Positions 28,210-39,063 are shown, counted from the first letter of the stretch. The stretch is 64,000 bases of DNA from Syntrophobacterales bacterium (GCA_019429105.1 JAHYJE010000011.1:1-64000); one strand, 5' to 3'. Numbers and translations: made by a program. Notes: generated from the sequence alone by a model not told the origin.

Positions 28210-29820
28210 TTATATATCGTTTCTCGAGATGACCGTGTCTTTTAGCCAGACACGGTCGTTTTTTTCGGGATAGTCGAGATTGTAATGCAAGCCGCGGCTT
28301 TCCTTGCGAATTCTGGCGCAGGTGACGATAAGCTTGGCTGTGAGCGCGATATTTCTCAACTCCAGCAGATCCCTCGTTACGAGGAAGTCCCGGTAATACT
28401 CGTCTATTTCCCGGTTTATCATGTCAATCCGGTGTTGGGCCCGCTGCAGGCGCCGGTCGGAGCGGACGATGCCCACATACTGCCACATGCAGCGGCGGAT
28501 CTCTTCCCAGTTGTAGGTGACGAAGATTGCCTCGTTAATTTCTGTCGCCCCCCGCGGGTCCCAGGGGGGAATGGGGATAGTCTCTTCCTGTCGGAGTTCC
28601 CTGAACAATTCGGCGACCCGGTTCGCGGAGCGATGGGCAAGGACGGCGGCTTCCAGGAGCGAATTGCTTGCCAGCCGGTTGGCGCCGTGCAGTCCCGTGC
28701 AGGAGACCTCGCCACAGGCAAAGAGCCCCGGGATGGAGGTCTCGCCGGTCTCGTTCACCACAATTCCGCCGCAGAGGTAGTGCTCCGCCGGGGCCACGGG
28801 GATCGGTTCCGTTGCCATATCGATCCCGAAGTCAAGGCATTTTCCGTAGATGTTGGGGAACCTTGCCGAGAGGAACGCCCGCCCTTTATGGGTGATATCG
28901 AGAAAAACGCACTCATCGCCCGATTTCTTCAGCTCCGTGTCAATCGCCCGAGCGACGATATCCCGCGGCGCCAGGCTCTGGAGGGGATGGTATTTTTCCA
29001 TAAAGGTATCGCCGTTTTTCAGCTTGAGCACCCCTCCTTCGCCGCGAACCGCTTCACTGATCAGAAAGGATTTGGCTTCAGGGTGGTAGAGGCAGGTCGG
29101 GTGAAACTGGATAAATTCCATATTGGCGATTTTTGCCCCCGCCCGGTAGGCCATCGCCACCCCGTCTGCCGTCGCGATGTCGGGGTTGGTGGTAAGAAGA
29201 TATACCTTGCCGATGCCTCCGGTTGCCATCATTACGAATTTTGCCCGGAATGTATGAACCTCCCTGTCTTCGATATCGAGGACATAAGCGCCGATGCACC
29301 GGTCTTTTTCGGTTTTTTGCCCAAGGGCTGCGGCCTTCATGATCAGATCGATGGCGATGTGATTCTCGAATAACCGGATATTGTCGATGTTGCCGGCTTT
29401 TTCGTTCAGGGCCCTTTCAATTTCCCGACCGGTTAGGTCTTTGGCGTGCACAACCCTTCTGCGGGAATGCCCACCCTCGCGGCCCAGATCAAACTTGCCG
29501 GCATTTTCCGTTGAATGGGTGAATTCCACCCCCCATTCAACGAGTTCTTCAATTCGGGCTGGTCCCTCTTCCACGACAAAACGGACGGTCTCTTCCTTCG
29601 AAAGTCCCGCTCCGCAGACGAGGGTGTCGGCTATATGCTCCTCGAAACTGTCGAGTTCATCCTGAACCACCGCGATGCCGCCTTGCGCGTAATTGGTATT
29701 CGATTCCATCCTTTCCTTTTTTGTCACCATCGCCACGGTGCCGTATTGCGATGCCTTGATGGCAAAACTGAGGCCGGCGATTCCGGTGCCGAGAACGAGA
29801 AAGTCAGTATAAATTTCCAT
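28210..29820 (-). CDS. nadB: L-aspartate oxidase
   Basis: FAD enzyme oxidising L-aspartate to iminoaspartate for quinolinate and NAD synthesis; in anaerobes fumarate is the electron acceptor. The FAD fold starts FLVLGTGIAGLSFAIKAS. SNTNYAQGGIAVV, HSRRRVVHAKD, CGGIVVNETGETS and GLHGANRLASNSLLEA are family blocks. The 536-residue length is normal. The gene converges on the PurF-like gene, whose terminator is embedded in the nadB 3' coding end. No nadA or nadC is in the window. Confidence 0.96.
   Translation of the reverse strand: MEIYTDFLVLGTGIAGLSFAIKASQYGTVAMVTKKERMESNTNYAQGGIAVVQDELDSFEEHIADTLVCGAGLSKEETVRFVVEEGPARIEELVEWGVEFTHSTENAGKFDLGREGGHSRRRVVHAKDLTGREIERALNEKAGNIDNIRLFENHIAIDLIMKAAALGQKTEKDRCIGAYVLDIEDREVHTFRAKFVMMATGGIGKVYLLTTNPDIATADGVAMAYRAGAKIANMEFIQFHPTCLYHPEAKSFLISEAVRGEGGVLKLKNGDTFMEKYHPLQSLAPRDIVARAIDTELKKSGDECVFLDITHKGRAFLSARFPNIYGKCLDFGIDMATEPIPVAPAEHYLCGGIVVNETGETSIPGLFACGEVSCTGLHGANRLASNSLLEAAVLAHRSANRVAELFRELRQEETIPIPPWDPRGATEINEAIFVTYNWEEIRRCMWQYVGIVRSDRRLQRAQHRIDMINREIDEYYRDFLVTRDLLELRNIALTAKLIVTCARIRKESRGLHYNLDYPEKNDRVWLKDTVISRNDI
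28231..28265 (+). terminator. rho-independent terminator for the PurF-like gene, inside the nadB 3' end
   Basis: A perfect 10-bp stem GACCGTGTCT / AGACACGGTC with a 7-nt loop is followed by G and eight T. It is 49 nt after the PurF-like stop and within the coding end of the convergent nadB. Confidence 0.9.
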
Positions 29821-29904
29821 GATTATTCCTTCTTTGAAAAGTTTAATTGCAAAAACTGGTATAGCTATATATATTTCCCCCCGCTTTGTAAATAAAATTC
29901 AGGG

Positions 29905-30924
29905 ATGTGGACGGGGATGCTGGTGCTGGGAATAGAATCTTCATGCGATGAAACTGCCGCCGCGGTTGTGAAAGACGGGAGCGCCATGCTTTCCAATGTT
30001 ATTGCCTCCCAAGTGAGGGTGCATGAACGTTACGGGGGGGTGGTTCCGGAAATCGCCTCCCGGAAGCATATCGAGGCGATCGCGCCGGTGATCATCCAGT
30101 CGCTTGAAGATGCGGCCATAGCCATAGACGAAATTGATGCAATTGCCGTGACAAAAGGGCCGGGACTGGTGGGCTCGCTCTTGATCGGACTTTCCACTGC
30201 CAAGGCCCTGGCCTTCGGCCTGAGGTTGCCGCTCGTCGGCGTCAATCACCTCGAAGGTCATATCGCGGCGATATTCCTGACCGATAATCCCCCCGCCTTT
30301 CCCTTTGTCGCCCTTGCCGTCTCCGGCGGGCATACATCCATTTATTTTGTCAAAGGATTCAGTGATTTCACCCTGCTTGGGCAAACGAGAGACGACGCGG
30401 CGGGCGAGGCCTTTGACAAGGCCGCAAACCTTCTGGGCATCGGCTATCCGGGCGGGGTGGAGATCGACAGACTCGCCAAAAAGGGCAACCCCCTCGCTTT
30501 CAATTTTCCTCGGGCGATGCGCGACAGCCTCGATTTCAGCTTCAGCGGGTTGAAAACGGCCCTCCTGACGAAACTAAAAAAGCGGGATGTTCCTTTAACT
30601 CCCGAAGAGATACCCGACTATGCCGCTTCCTTTCAGGAGGCAATCTGCGACGTGTTGACGGAAAAAACGATCCGGGCCACGCAGGGGGTTTCGACAAAGC
30701 GGATTGTTGTCTGCGGCGGCGTTGCCGCGAACAGCCGCCTGCGGGAGAAAATGTACGGTGAGGCCCAAGCCGCAGGAATTGACGTTTTTATTCCTCCCGC
30801 CATTTTGTGTACGGACAACGCGGCAATGATCGCGGTGGTTGGAAACCACTTGCTGCAAAGCGGGGTTAAAGACGGTCTTGACCTCAATGCCGTATCACGC
30901 ATCCCTATTGCCGCGGCTATATGA
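29905..30924 (+). CDS. tsaD: tRNA N6-adenosine threonylcarbamoyltransferase
   Basis: Catalytic subunit for t6A37 modification in ANN-decoding tRNAs. The ASKHA fold begins LGIESSCDETAAAVV. The metal-binding histidines are in GVNHLEGHIAAIFL, and KGPGLVGSLLIG and VCGGVAANSRLREKM are conserved. The start may be ATG 29905 or the internal ATG 29917, where family similarity begins. At 339 residues it is full length. It overlaps the next gene by 4 nt. Confidence 0.95.
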   Translation: MWTGMLVLGIESSCDETAAAVVKDGSAMLSNVIASQVRVHERYGGVVPEIASRKHIEAIAPVIIQSLEDAAIAIDEIDAIAVTKGPGLVGSLLIGLSTAKALAFGLRLPLVGVNHLEGHIAAIFLTDNPPAFPFVALAVSGGHTSIYFVKGFSDFTLLGQTRDDAAGEAFDKAANLLGIGYPGGVEIDRLAKKGNPLAFNFPRAMRDSLDFSFSGLKTALLTKLKKRDVPLTPEEIPDYAASFQEAICDVLTEKTIRATQGVSTKRIVVCGGVAANSRLREKMYGEAQAAGIDVFIPPAILCTDNAAMIAVVGNHLLQSGVKDGLDLNAVSRIPIAAAI

Positions 30925-31370
30925 TCATCCAGGATAAACTAAGAGACTTTTATCGGCGCTTTCTCAGCCTCCAGGGCGACCCCGGGGAGATCGCCATGGG
31001 AATGGCGATCGGGGTTTTCGTCAGCATTACCCCGACAATCCCCTTCCATACAGCGCTGATCGTCCTGATCGGGCTAACGTTCCGGCAGAATATATCGGCT
31101 GCCTATATTGTTTCCTGGCTCGTGTCCAACCCGCTTACCATTCCCCTTCTTTACCTTTCCCAGTACAAGCTCGGCCGTTTTCTCCTCGGCATGGGAGGCA
31201 GCGGTTTCCAATTTAATGACTACAGTTTGCGGGTACTTGCGTCAGCCGGGCGCGAGATACTCGTGCCGCTTTTGGTCGGCGGGATCTGCATGGCCCCGTT
31301 TTTCGCCGTTCCCGCCTATTTTATCGCTCGCTATTTTGTCAGTAAAATAAGAAAGCGGACTGCCTCGTGA
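30921..31370 (+). CDS. DUF2062 membrane protein
   Basis: A 149-residue protein with the DUF2062 pattern SLQGDPGEIAMGMAIGVFVS, TPTIPFHTALIVLIGL and WLVSNPLTIPLLYLSQYKLG, and two to three membrane helices. The function is unknown. It is overlapped by 4 nt at both ends by tsaD and rsmA, which indicates a tight operon. Confidence 0.85.
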   Translation: MIIQDKLRDFYRRFLSLQGDPGEIAMGMAIGVFVSITPTIPFHTALIVLIGLTFRQNISAAYIVSWLVSNPLTIPLLYLSQYKLGRFLLGMGGSGFQFNDYSLRVLASAGREILVPLLVGGICMAPFFAVPAYFIARYFVSKIRKRTAS

Positions 31371-32197
31371 CAACCGTTCGGAAATTGATCGCTGCCTATG
31401 ACATTCGTCCCCGGAAGAAACTGGGGCAGTCGTTTCTCACGGACATGAATATCATGAGGCGGATTGCCGCCCTGTCCGCGTCTGCGGCGGATGAAACGGT
31501 GGTAGAGATTGGGGCGGGGCTCGGTTTCATGACCGAGGAACTGGCCAAAACGGCCCGCCGGGTGATTGCCCTGGAGATAGACCCCCGACTGTTGAATATT
31601 CTGCATGAGCGCTTTGACGGTGTTGAAAACGTTCAAGTCCTCGGCCAGGATGTCCTGAAATACGATTTTTCCGCGGCTGACAAAGATAAAAAAATAAAGG
31701 TTATCGGCAATATTCCCTACTATATTTCCACCCCGATTCTCTTTCGCCTGCTGTCATTTCGCAACGCGATAGCGTCCGTTATCCTGATGTTTCAAAAGGA
31801 ACTGGCCGACCGGATCACCGCTATCCCCGGGACAAAAAAATATGGAATACCCTCGGTAATGGTCGCAAAATATACGGACGCAGTTTATGAAATGACGGTT
31901 CCCCCGCAATGCTTTTATCCCGTTCCGGATGTTGCTTCCGCTGTAGTGCGGATGACCGTTAAAGAGGGCTTGGACGATTCTCGCAATGATCTTTTTGACA
32001 AGCTGGTTCATGCCGCCTTTGCTCACAGGCGCAAGAACATTTTCAACAACCTTTTATATATGGGTTTTTCAAGGGAAATGCTTGATTTTTCCTTTGCCGG
32101 GTGCGGGATTGAGCCGACAAGACGGGCGGAGACCCTGACTCTGGAAGAGTTTACACAGCTTACGGCTTGCCTTGCCGAAAGCGCCATTCGGGAATAG
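31367..32197 (+). CDS. rsmA: 16S rRNA (adenine1518/1519-N6) dimethyltransferase
   Basis: Also called KsgA. RPRKKLGQSFLTD, the SAM-binding VVEIGAGLGFMTEELAKTA and the catalytic NIPYYISTPILF are present. The length is 276 residues. GTG 31367 overlaps the DUF2062 stop. It is the last gene of the tsaD operon. A small 6-bp hairpin directly follows the stop (about 32196-32212), but with a poor U-run. Confidence 0.95.
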   Translation: MTTVRKLIAAYDIRPRKKLGQSFLTDMNIMRRIAALSASAADETVVEIGAGLGFMTEELAKTARRVIALEIDPRLLNILHERFDGVENVQVLGQDVLKYDFSAADKDKKIKVIGNIPYYISTPILFRLLSFRNAIASVILMFQKELADRITAIPGTKKYGIPSVMVAKYTDAVYEMTVPPQCFYPVPDVASAVVRMTVKEGLDDSRNDLFDKLVHAAFAHRRKNIFNNLLYMGFSREMLDFSFAGCGIEPTRRAETLTLEEFTQLTACLAESAIRE

Positions 32198-32234
32198 CTG
32201 CTTTGCGGCTGTTCTTTAGCCGGGCAATGAGCGG

Positions 32235-32912
32235 TCACTCCCCTTCCGCCAGCTCGCTAAGCGCCTCCCGATCCAGAATCAGGATCGACCTGCCGTCCAC
32301 CGCCAGCAACCCGGCGTTGCTCATTTTCCGGATTCCCCGCGAAAGGGCTTCCGGGGTGGCGCCCAGGATCTTGGCCAGCTCCCGCTGCGTGATCGTCAGT
32401 TCCAGTTGGTTTGTCTGTGCACCCTCCATCCTCTGTGCATGGAGCAGGAAAGAGGCGAGCCGCTGCGGGAGCTCCTTGAGCGACAACGACTCGATCAGGA
32501 TCATTGATTCCCGGAGGCGATCAGAGAGAACCTGGATGATGTTCACCAGCAGGCGCGGCTCTTGCATCGCGACGGCCTCCATGACCGTCCCGGGGATCAA
32601 GAGGAGGCTGCTGTCTTCCAGTGCCATCGCGTTTGCCGGAAAAGAATCGATGGCGAAGGCGGTGCACATGCCGAAGGGGTCTCCCGGCCTTAGCAGATTG
32701 AGCGTCTGTTCCCTGCCCTCGGGAGAACTTTTGTAGAGCTTTACCTGGCCGGTGACGATGACATAAAAGGCATGGGCGGGATCCAGCTCGCCCAGGAACA
32801 TTTCTCCTGCCTTGTAGGTTCTGTAACGGGCGTGTTCCGACAACGCCTTGAGCTTTTCGGCAGGCAGCCCCTGGAATAAGTCCAATGTCTGCATTTGCTT
32901 CAAGATATCCAT
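32235..32912 (-). CDS. CRP/FNR family regulator (DNR-like, without FNR-type cysteines)
   Basis: A 225-residue protein with an N-terminal cyclic-nucleotide-like effector domain (about residues 10-125), a dimerisation helix and a Crp-type helix-turn-helix at about residues 165-200. The recognition helix ATPEALSRGIRKM carries E-x-x-S-R, the pattern FNR uses to read TTGAT half sites. No N-terminal Cys cluster is present, so oxygen sensing by a 4Fe-4S cluster is unlikely; a haem- or ligand-based DNR-like mode is possible. RBS GGGGAGGA lies 5 nt upstream. A perfect TTGAT-N4-ATCAA box sits just before the RBS, which suggests autoregulation. Confidence 0.88.
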   Translation of the reverse strand: MDILKQMQTLDLFQGLPAEKLKALSEHARYRTYKAGEMFLGELDPAHAFYVIVTGQVKLYKSSPEGREQTLNLLRPGDPFGMCTAFAIDSFPANAMALEDSSLLLIPGTVMEAVAMQEPRLLVNIIQVLSDRLRESMILIESLSLKELPQRLASFLLHAQRMEGAQTNQLELTITQRELAKILGATPEALSRGIRKMSNAGLLAVDGRSILILDREALSELAEGE

Positions 32913-32926
32913 AAAAATCCTCCCCG

Positions 32927-32940
32927 TTGATTCAGATCAA
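32927..32940. promoter_or_regulatory. FNR/CRP-type box before the regulator gene
   Basis: TTGAT-TCAG-ATCAA is a perfect FNR-consensus palindrome, with its nearer edge 15 nt from the regulator start codon. That position near the transcription start favours negative autoregulation. The remaining gap to the tolC-like gene (32941-33214) shows no gene. Confidence 0.75.
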
Positions 32941-33214
32941 TGATATTCCGCCCGCGAGCGCGTATTTATCGCGCAAAGATTGGAAAATGTTTAACACAGG
33001 GAGCGAATGGAAACAAAATATAATTTGCAGTCCGCTTTTACAAAATGGTGTCCGATGATATTTTTTCTGGAAAAGTCAGGCGTTCCGCGCGATAACGAGC
33101 GAAAGGGGAATCTTTCCAAGAGCAACGCGAAACATCCCTATACCGCAGCAACGAATCGGTAAGTTCCTTGTTCAACCCAACCCGGAGCGGTTCCGTCAGG
33201 CAGCAGGAGGCAAG

Positions 33215-34612
33215 ATGAAAACAACAAACGAGATGAGAAGCAGACATCAGCGACGAGCCGTTGCCGCTATTTTCTTTATTATTTCCCTATTTGTGGCGAT
33301 GACGGGAGCAGGAAACGCCGCGGAAGAAAGGCTTACATTGGATGAGGCCGTAAGGATGGCCCTGAAAAACAACCATGAACTCCAGGCGCACAGAAACGCC
33401 AACGCTGCCAAGGGTGCGGAGGTGGGCATTGCCCGCAGTTCCCTGCTGCCCAAAATATCTTTGGAGGAGAGATATTTACGAACGACCAGTCCTGTTTACG
33501 CCTTCATGACCAAGCTCAATCAGCAGCGGATCGGAATGGCCGACTTTGTCCCCGAGACGCTGAACCATCCGGAGGCCGTCAACGACTTTCAGACAGCCTT
33601 CACGCTGGAACAGCCCCTCTTTGTAAAAAAAGCGAATATGGGAATAGCGATGTCCAAAACGGAGGCGGCTGCCTCGGAAGAGTCGCTGCAAAGGAAAAAG
33701 GAAGAGGTGGCCTTCAAGGTGGTTCAGTACTACCTGATGGCGGGCACCGCCGGCGCGTATGTCCAGGTTGCACAAAAAGCCCTGGAGGATGCGCAGGAGC
33801 ATGAGCGCCTTGCCAAGGTTCGCTATGAGGCGGGCCTTGGGCTTTACTCCGATACGCTCCGAGCCAGAACGGCAGTGGCAGAGGCCCGGCAGCGGCTTGT
33901 CAGTGCGGAGAAGAATTTCAACGTGGCCAAACGGGGGCTGGGACTCATGATCGGCTCCGCGGAAGCGGTCGAAGTTTTCGCGGATACGCCCGTTTTTCCG
34001 GCGCCGGAACTTGAATCGTTGCGCAACCAGGCGCTGTCCCGGAGGGATGTCAAATCCCTGGAGCTGCGGACCGAAAACGCCCGGAACCAGATCAAACTGG
34101 CCGAAGCTGGTTATTACCCGATGGTGGGAGTGGGCGGAACCTATCAGTGGAATGACCGCAACCACCCGTTGGGCGGCGAGGGGGACGGCTGGCAGGTGAT
34201 GGCATTCCTCCGCTGGGAACTCTTTGACGGCGCCAAAACAAGGTATGAGAAGATCAAGGCCGGGTACCAGGCCGCTGAGGCAAAAGAGTATCTCGAAGGC
34301 ATGAAAAAGATGGTTGCTTTCCAGGTGGACGAGGCGTGGCTGACCCTGAAAGAGGCGGAAAAAAACAGGGAACTCGCGCAGGAAGAGTTGAAAACCGCCG
34401 AAGAGGGCCGACGGCTCGTGCGGGTGCGGTACGAAGGCGCGCTGTCGCCGCTGGTGGATATGCTGGACGCACAGTTAAGTTTTGACCACGCGCGGGCCAA
34501 CCGGGTGGCCCGGGAAAATGAATACAAGCTGGCGGTCTTCAACCTCGGTTATGCAAGCGGCACGATTCTCCAGGGGTTGCAGATAGAAGAGCAAAGTGGG
34601 AGGGCAAAATGA
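33215..34612 (+). CDS. TolC-family outer membrane efflux protein
   Basis: A 465-residue outer-membrane channel subunit. A signal peptide (AIFFIISLFVAMTGAGNAAE) is followed by two OEP repeats, with LTLDEAVRMALKNNHELQAH at the start of the first and long coiled helices (residues about 150-240 and 350-430). GGAGG precedes ATG 33215. It is the first gene of a three-gene efflux operon; its stop overlaps the adaptor start by 4 nt. Confidence 0.92.
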   Translation: MKTTNEMRSRHQRRAVAAIFFIISLFVAMTGAGNAAEERLTLDEAVRMALKNNHELQAHRNANAAKGAEVGIARSSLLPKISLEERYLRTTSPVYAFMTKLNQQRIGMADFVPETLNHPEAVNDFQTAFTLEQPLFVKKANMGIAMSKTEAAASEESLQRKKEEVAFKVVQYYLMAGTAGAYVQVAQKALEDAQEHERLAKVRYEAGLGLYSDTLRARTAVAEARQRLVSAEKNFNVAKRGLGLMIGSAEAVEVFADTPVFPAPELESLRNQALSRRDVKSLELRTENARNQIKLAEAGYYPMVGVGGTYQWNDRNHPLGGEGDGWQVMAFLRWELFDGAKTRYEKIKAGYQAAEAKEYLEGMKKMVAFQVDEAWLTLKEAEKNRELAQEELKTAEEGRRLVRVRYEGALSPLVDMLDAQLSFDHARANRVARENEYKLAVFNLGYASGTILQGLQIEEQSGRAK

Positions 34613-35766
34613 ATGCAATATTAATAGGCGGGCGGCAGAAAAAAGAAAAATGGCCGCTCCTGCAGGCGCTGTTTTTGCTGCTGGTCGCGGCCCTTCTGCT
34701 GACTGGCTGTGGCGAGAAGGCGGCGTCGGTTGCCGCGCCGGTAAAGCGGCCGGTTATAAGCGGTGTATCGGTCGCAACGGTTGCTCCCACCGCGGTTGAT
34801 GAATTTTACGAAGCCGCAGGCACTATCCGGGCTGCCAAAACCAGCTATGTGGCCGGGCGAATGATGGGGACGGTTACCGCCCTGTTCGTAAAGGAGGGGG
34901 ATGCGGTCGAGAAGGGGCAACTGCTCCTGACCATCGACGACCGGGATGTGGTGCAGAAGGTGAACGCAGCCGAGGCGGGCCATCAGGAGGCGGCCAAGGC
35001 CCTGGAATCGGGAAAGCAGAATCGCGAGTTGGCTGAAATTACCTATCAGCGTTATAAAAAAATGTACGAGGAAAAGGCCATCTCCCGGCAGGAGATGGAT
35101 CAGTTTGAGACACAAAAAAGAGTGGCCGGGCTGGAATACGAGCGCGGGCAGGAGATGGTGAAACGGGCGGCCGCCGGTCTTGCCGAAGCAAGGATTTATC
35201 TCGGTTTCACCAGGGTGACCTCCCCGGTAAAGGGTGTGGTTACGGAAAAGAAGACCGAAGTGGGGAGCATGGCCGTGCCCGGCATGCCGCTTCTGACGTT
35301 GGAAAGCGCGGCCGACTATATGGCGGAAATCGCCGTTGATGAAAGCCTCGCCGGCAGGCTGAAGATCGGTGCGCCGGTTTGGGTGTCGATCGAGGCCCTC
35401 AACCGGCAGATGACGGGAAAGATCAAGGAGATTCTTCCGGCAGTTGACCCCATGTCGCGTTCCTTCACGGCGAAGGTTTCCGTAAGCGGCCCCGGCCTGA
35501 GAACCGGTTTGTACGCCAAAGTCAGGATTCCCCGGGGTAAGAAAGAAATCCTGCTGGCGCCCCGCGCTGCCGTTGTTGAAAAGGGGCAGCTTGCCGGAGT
35601 TTATGCCGTGGATGACCAGAACATTGTCGCCTACCGTCTGGTCAGGACCGGCAGGGAGTATGAAGGTCGCCTGGAGATCCTGTCGGGCCTGAAACCCAAC
35701 GACCGGATCATCGTTGGCGGGGTTGAAAAGGCTATGGACGGCGGAATCCTGAAAAACGAAAAGTAA
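34609..35766 (+). CDS. RND efflux periplasmic adaptor (membrane fusion lipoprotein)
   Basis: A 385-residue HlyD/AcrA-type adaptor. The lipobox LLLTGCGE near residues 23-30 marks an inner-membrane lipoprotein. The lipoyl halves are [20 protein letters not shown] and [13 protein letters not shown]-like (here [20 protein letters not shown]), with a coiled-coil hairpin between them (about residues 120-190), then the beta-barrel domain. It links the TolC-type channel and the RND pump encoded on either side. Confidence 0.92.
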   Translation: MNAILIGGRQKKEKWPLLQALFLLLVAALLLTGCGEKAASVAAPVKRPVISGVSVATVAPTAVDEFYEAAGTIRAAKTSYVAGRMMGTVTALFVKEGDAVEKGQLLLTIDDRDVVQKVNAAEAGHQEAAKALESGKQNRELAEITYQRYKKMYEEKAISRQEMDQFETQKRVAGLEYERGQEMVKRAAAGLAEARIYLGFTRVTSPVKGVVTEKKTEVGSMAVPGMPLLTLESAADYMAEIAVDESLAGRLKIGAPVWVSIEALNRQMTGKIKEILPAVDPMSRSFTAKVSVSGPGLRTGLYAKVRIPRGKKEILLAPRAAVVEKGQLAGVYAVDDQNIVAYRLVRTGREYEGRLEILSGLKPNDRIIVGGVEKAMDGGILKNEK

Positions 35767-35777
35767 AGGAATTCATC

Positions 35778-38700
35778 ATGGAAGGTATCGGAATATCGGG
35801 AAAGATTGCCAAGGCGTTTATCAAATCCAAACTGACGCCGCTTGTGATCATTGCCTCTCTGCTGCTCGGGCTGCTGGCGGTTGTTATCACCCCTCGCGAA
35901 GAGGAGCCGCAGATCCTCGTGCCGATGATCGACATCTTCGTCGCCTATCCGGGGGCTTCGCCGCAGGAAGTGGAAGCCCGGGTTACAAAATCCATGGAAA
36001 AGCTGCTGTGGGAAATCAAGGGAGTGGAGTATGTCTATTCCATCGTCAAGCCCGGCTTCAATCTGACGATTGTCCGTTTTTATGTGGGGCAGGGCATGGA
36101 GGAGAGCATTGTCAACCTGAACAACAAGCTTTCGTCCAACTTCGACCGGATGCCGCCGGGCGTAATGCCGCCCTTGGTCAAACAGCGTTCCATTGACGAC
36201 GTTCCGATTCTCACCTTGACCCTTTGGAGCGACAGCGACCGCTACTCCGGCTATGAACTTAGGCGGATCGGCACCGAGGTTTGCGACGAAATCAAGAAGA
36301 ACCAGGACGTATCGGAATTTTCGCTGATCGGCGGGCAGAAACGGCAGGTTTTAATTACGCTGGATCCGGCGAAGCTCAAGGCTTACCATTTGTCCTCCTT
36401 CCAGATCATGGGCGCGCTGCAGAAGGCAAACTTCCGTCTTCCTTCCGGATCTTTTCCGACCGGAAACAGGGAATATCTTGTGGAAACGGGGGCTTTCCTG
36501 AAAAACAGCGAAGATGTGGGCAGTGTAGTCGCCGGCGTTTTTAACGGCCGACCCGTAACCTTGCGGGATGTGGCCACGATCGCCGATGGTCCGGAAGAAC
36601 CGTCCAATTATGTTTTCATGGGACTGGGAGCGGCGGCGGCCCAAAAGGGAATCAAAAGCGGGGCGGCCGGGCAGAAAGAGGCTGTTACCATCGCCATCGC
36701 CAAGAAAAAAGGCGCCAACGCCAGCCTTGTAGCGCACGAGGCGCTGGCAAAGGTGGAGGCGCTGAAGGGCAAGCTTATCCCCGGGGATGTGAACGTCACC
36801 GTAACCCGGAATTACGGCGATACGGCCAAAGAGAAATCCGACGAGCTCTTGAAGCATATGTTGCTGGCCACCATCGCCGTGATCATCCTGATTGCGCTTA
36901 CCCTCGGCTGGCGGGAGGCTGTTGTGGTCGCGGTTGCCGTTCCGGTGACGCTGGCCCTGACGCTTTTGATCAACTACCTCTACGGCTACACTTTGAACCG
37001 GGTGACCCTTTTTGCACTGATCTTTTCTATAGGCATCCTGGTTGACGACGCCATCGTCGTCGTGGAAAACATCCATCGCCACTTCAAGCTCCACAAGATA
37101 GAACCGCTGACTGCCGTCCTGGCTGTCGCCGAGGTGGGCAATCCCACCATCCTGGCCACGCTGGCGGTAATCGCCGCGCTGCTGCCGATGGCCTTCGTCT
37201 CCGGCCTGATGGGGCCCTATATGCGCCCGATCCCGGTCGGCGCGTCGGCGGCGATGATCTTTTCGCTGCTGGTTGCCTTTATCGTCAGCCCGTGGCTTTC
37301 CTACATCGTCCTGAAGAACGTGAAAAAAACCGCTGTAACCGAAGAAGGCGGACGGATGTTCAGCATTTACCGAAAAATTATGGGGCCCCTGCTGAAAAGC
37401 AGGTTCAAGCGAATGCTGACGTTGGGGAGCGTTGTCTTTCTCCTGTTGCTTGCCGTCACGCTGATTCCCCTCAAGCAGGTTACGGTGAAGCTGCTGCCGT
37501 TTGACAACAAGAGCGAACTGCAGGTTATCATCGACATGCCGGAAGGCAAGACCCTGGAAGAAACGGCGGCGATGGCCCGAGAGATGGGGGAATATCTGAA
37601 AACCGTCCCGGAGGTCACCGATTATCAGACCTATGTGGGAACTGCCGCCCCTTATAACTTCAACGGTCTGGTGCGCCACTACTTTCTGCGCGCCGGCAGC
37701 ACAGTTGCCGACCTTCAGGTCAATTTCGTCGCCAAGGAAGAGAGGAAAGAACAGAGCCATGGGATCGCCAAGCGGCTGCGTCCGAACTTGAAGAAAATCG
37801 GCGACCGCTACGGAGCCCGGGTCAAGGTGGCGGAAATTCCTCCCGGGCCGCCTGTCCTAAGCACGCTTGTGGCGGAGATATACGGTCCTGATGACAAGCG
37901 GCGAATCGAGATTGCCCGCGAGATTAAAAAGATCTTTGCGGAGACCGACGGAGTGGTCGATGTGGACTGGTACGTGGAGGAAGACCAGCCCAAGATAAGT
38001 TTGGTGGTGGATCAGGACAAGGCGGCCCGGTCCGGGGTGACTGCCGAGGCGGTTTCTCAGAGTTTGAGAATTGCGTTGCAGGGAACGGGCGCCGGAGTTG
38101 TTCATCTGGATAAAGAAAAGGAACCGGTAGAACTCTTCCTGCGGATGCCGCTTGCGAAGAGGGCCGATATCGCTTCCCTTAAATCGATCGGGATGCCGAC
38201 TCCGGGAGGGGCCATGATTCCGCTTTCTGAGCTGGTGAAACGTCAGGACGGCTTCGAGGAAAAGACAATCTACCACAAGAACCTCAAAAATGTGACCTAT
38301 GTTCTGGGGGACGTAGCCGGAACGGAGGAGAGCCCGGTTTACGCGATTATGAAGATGAAGAAAACAATCGAAAAGATGAAGCTGCCCGAAGGCTACGGCC
38401 TGAAACAGTACTCCACCGTTCAGCCCTGGCTGGAGGACACCTACTCGATGAAGTGGGATGGAGAGTGGCACATAACCTACGAGGTGTTCCGGGATTTGGG
38501 ACTGGCCTTTGCCGCGGTGCTGATCCTGATTTATGTCCTCATAGTTGCCTGGTTCAAAAATTTTATCACGCCGCTGATCATCATGGCGCCGATTCCGCTG
38601 ACCCTGGTCGGGATTCTGCCCGGTCACTGGCTTTTCGGCGCCTTTTTCACGGCCACCTCGATGATCGGTTTTATCGCCCTCGCGGGGATAATTGTAAGGA

Positions 38701-39020
38701 ATTCCATCCTCCTCATTGATTTTGTCGAGATGGAGTGGCGCGAAAAGGGGCATTTGGAAAACGCGCTGATCATGGCCGGCGCTGTCCGCTTCCGACCGAT
38801 TGTTTTGACCGCCGCGGCCGTTGTGGTCAGCTCGTTCGTGATGCTCTTCGATCCGATCTTTCAGGGACTGGCGATCGCGATAATGTTCGGTGCTGTCGGC
38901 GCCACAGCCTTGACGCTGATCGTGGTGCCGCTCCTCTATTTTGAGTTTTTTCAGAAAAAATCCTGCCCGATGGCCGAACAGATGGAGGAAAGCTGCAATG
39001 AGGAAAAGGAACAGAAATGA
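35778..39020 (+). CDS. RND-family efflux transporter, inner-membrane pump
   Basis: A 1080-residue AcrB-superfamily permease with the usual twelve-helix layout and two large periplasmic loops (about residues 45-355 and 565-880). The proton-relay aspartates are in [19 protein letters not shown] in TM4. The C-terminal half repeats [20 protein letters not shown]. The substrate is not readable; the sequence does not show the metal-sensing Met pattern of CusA. It starts 11 nt after the adaptor. The 3' end converges on the small selenoprotein-like gene, leaving 43 nt between stops. Confidence 0.92.
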   Translation: MEGIGISGKIAKAFIKSKLTPLVIIASLLLGLLAVVITPREEEPQILVPMIDIFVAYPGASPQEVEARVTKSMEKLLWEIKGVEYVYSIVKPGFNLTIVRFYVGQGMEESIVNLNNKLSSNFDRMPPGVMPPLVKQRSIDDVPILTLTLWSDSDRYSGYELRRIGTEVCDEIKKNQDVSEFSLIGGQKRQVLITLDPAKLKAYHLSSFQIMGALQKANFRLPSGSFPTGNREYLVETGAFLKNSEDVGSVVAGVFNGRPVTLRDVATIADGPEEPSNYVFMGLGAAAAQKGIKSGAAGQKEAVTIAIAKKKGANASLVAHEALAKVEALKGKLIPGDVNVTVTRNYGDTAKEKSDELLKHMLLATIAVIILIALTLGWREAVVVAVAVPVTLALTLLINYLYGYTLNRVTLFALIFSIGILVDDAIVVVENIHRHFKLHKIEPLTAVLAVAEVGNPTILATLAVIAALLPMAFVSGLMGPYMRPIPVGASAAMIFSLLVAFIVSPWLSYIVLKNVKKTAVTEEGGRMFSIYRKIMGPLLKSRFKRMLTLGSVVFLLLLAVTLIPLKQVTVKLLPFDNKSELQVIIDMPEGKTLEETAAMAREMGEYLKTVPEVTDYQTYVGTAAPYNFNGLVRHYFLRAGSTVADLQVNFVAKEERKEQSHGIAKRLRPNLKKIGDRYGARVKVAEIPPGPPVLSTLVAEIYGPDDKRRIEIAREIKKIFAETDGVVDVDWYVEEDQPKISLVVDQDKAARSGVTAEAVSQSLRIALQGTGAGVVHLDKEKEPVELFLRMPLAKRADIASLKSIGMPTPGGAMIPLSELVKRQDGFEEKTIYHKNLKNVTYVLGDVAGTEESPVYAIMKMKKTIEKMKLPEGYGLKQYSTVQPWLEDTYSMKWDGEWHITYEVFRDLGLAFAAVLILIYVLIVAWFKNFITPLIIMAPIPLTLVGILPGHWLFGAFFTATSMIGFIALAGIIVRNSILLIDFVEMEWREKGHLENALIMAGAVRFRPIVLTAAAVVVSSFVMLFDPIFQGLAIAIMFGAVGATALTLIVVPLLYFEFFQKKSCPMAEQMEESCNEEKEQK

Positions 39021-39063
39021 GCATTTTCCCCCTTGCCGCACTCCCTTTTCATAGAATAGGCGG

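Noticed and set aside
28285-29373. 362-codon plus-strand frame opposite nadB
   Set aside because: It is a shadow of nadB, which has all its FAD motifs.
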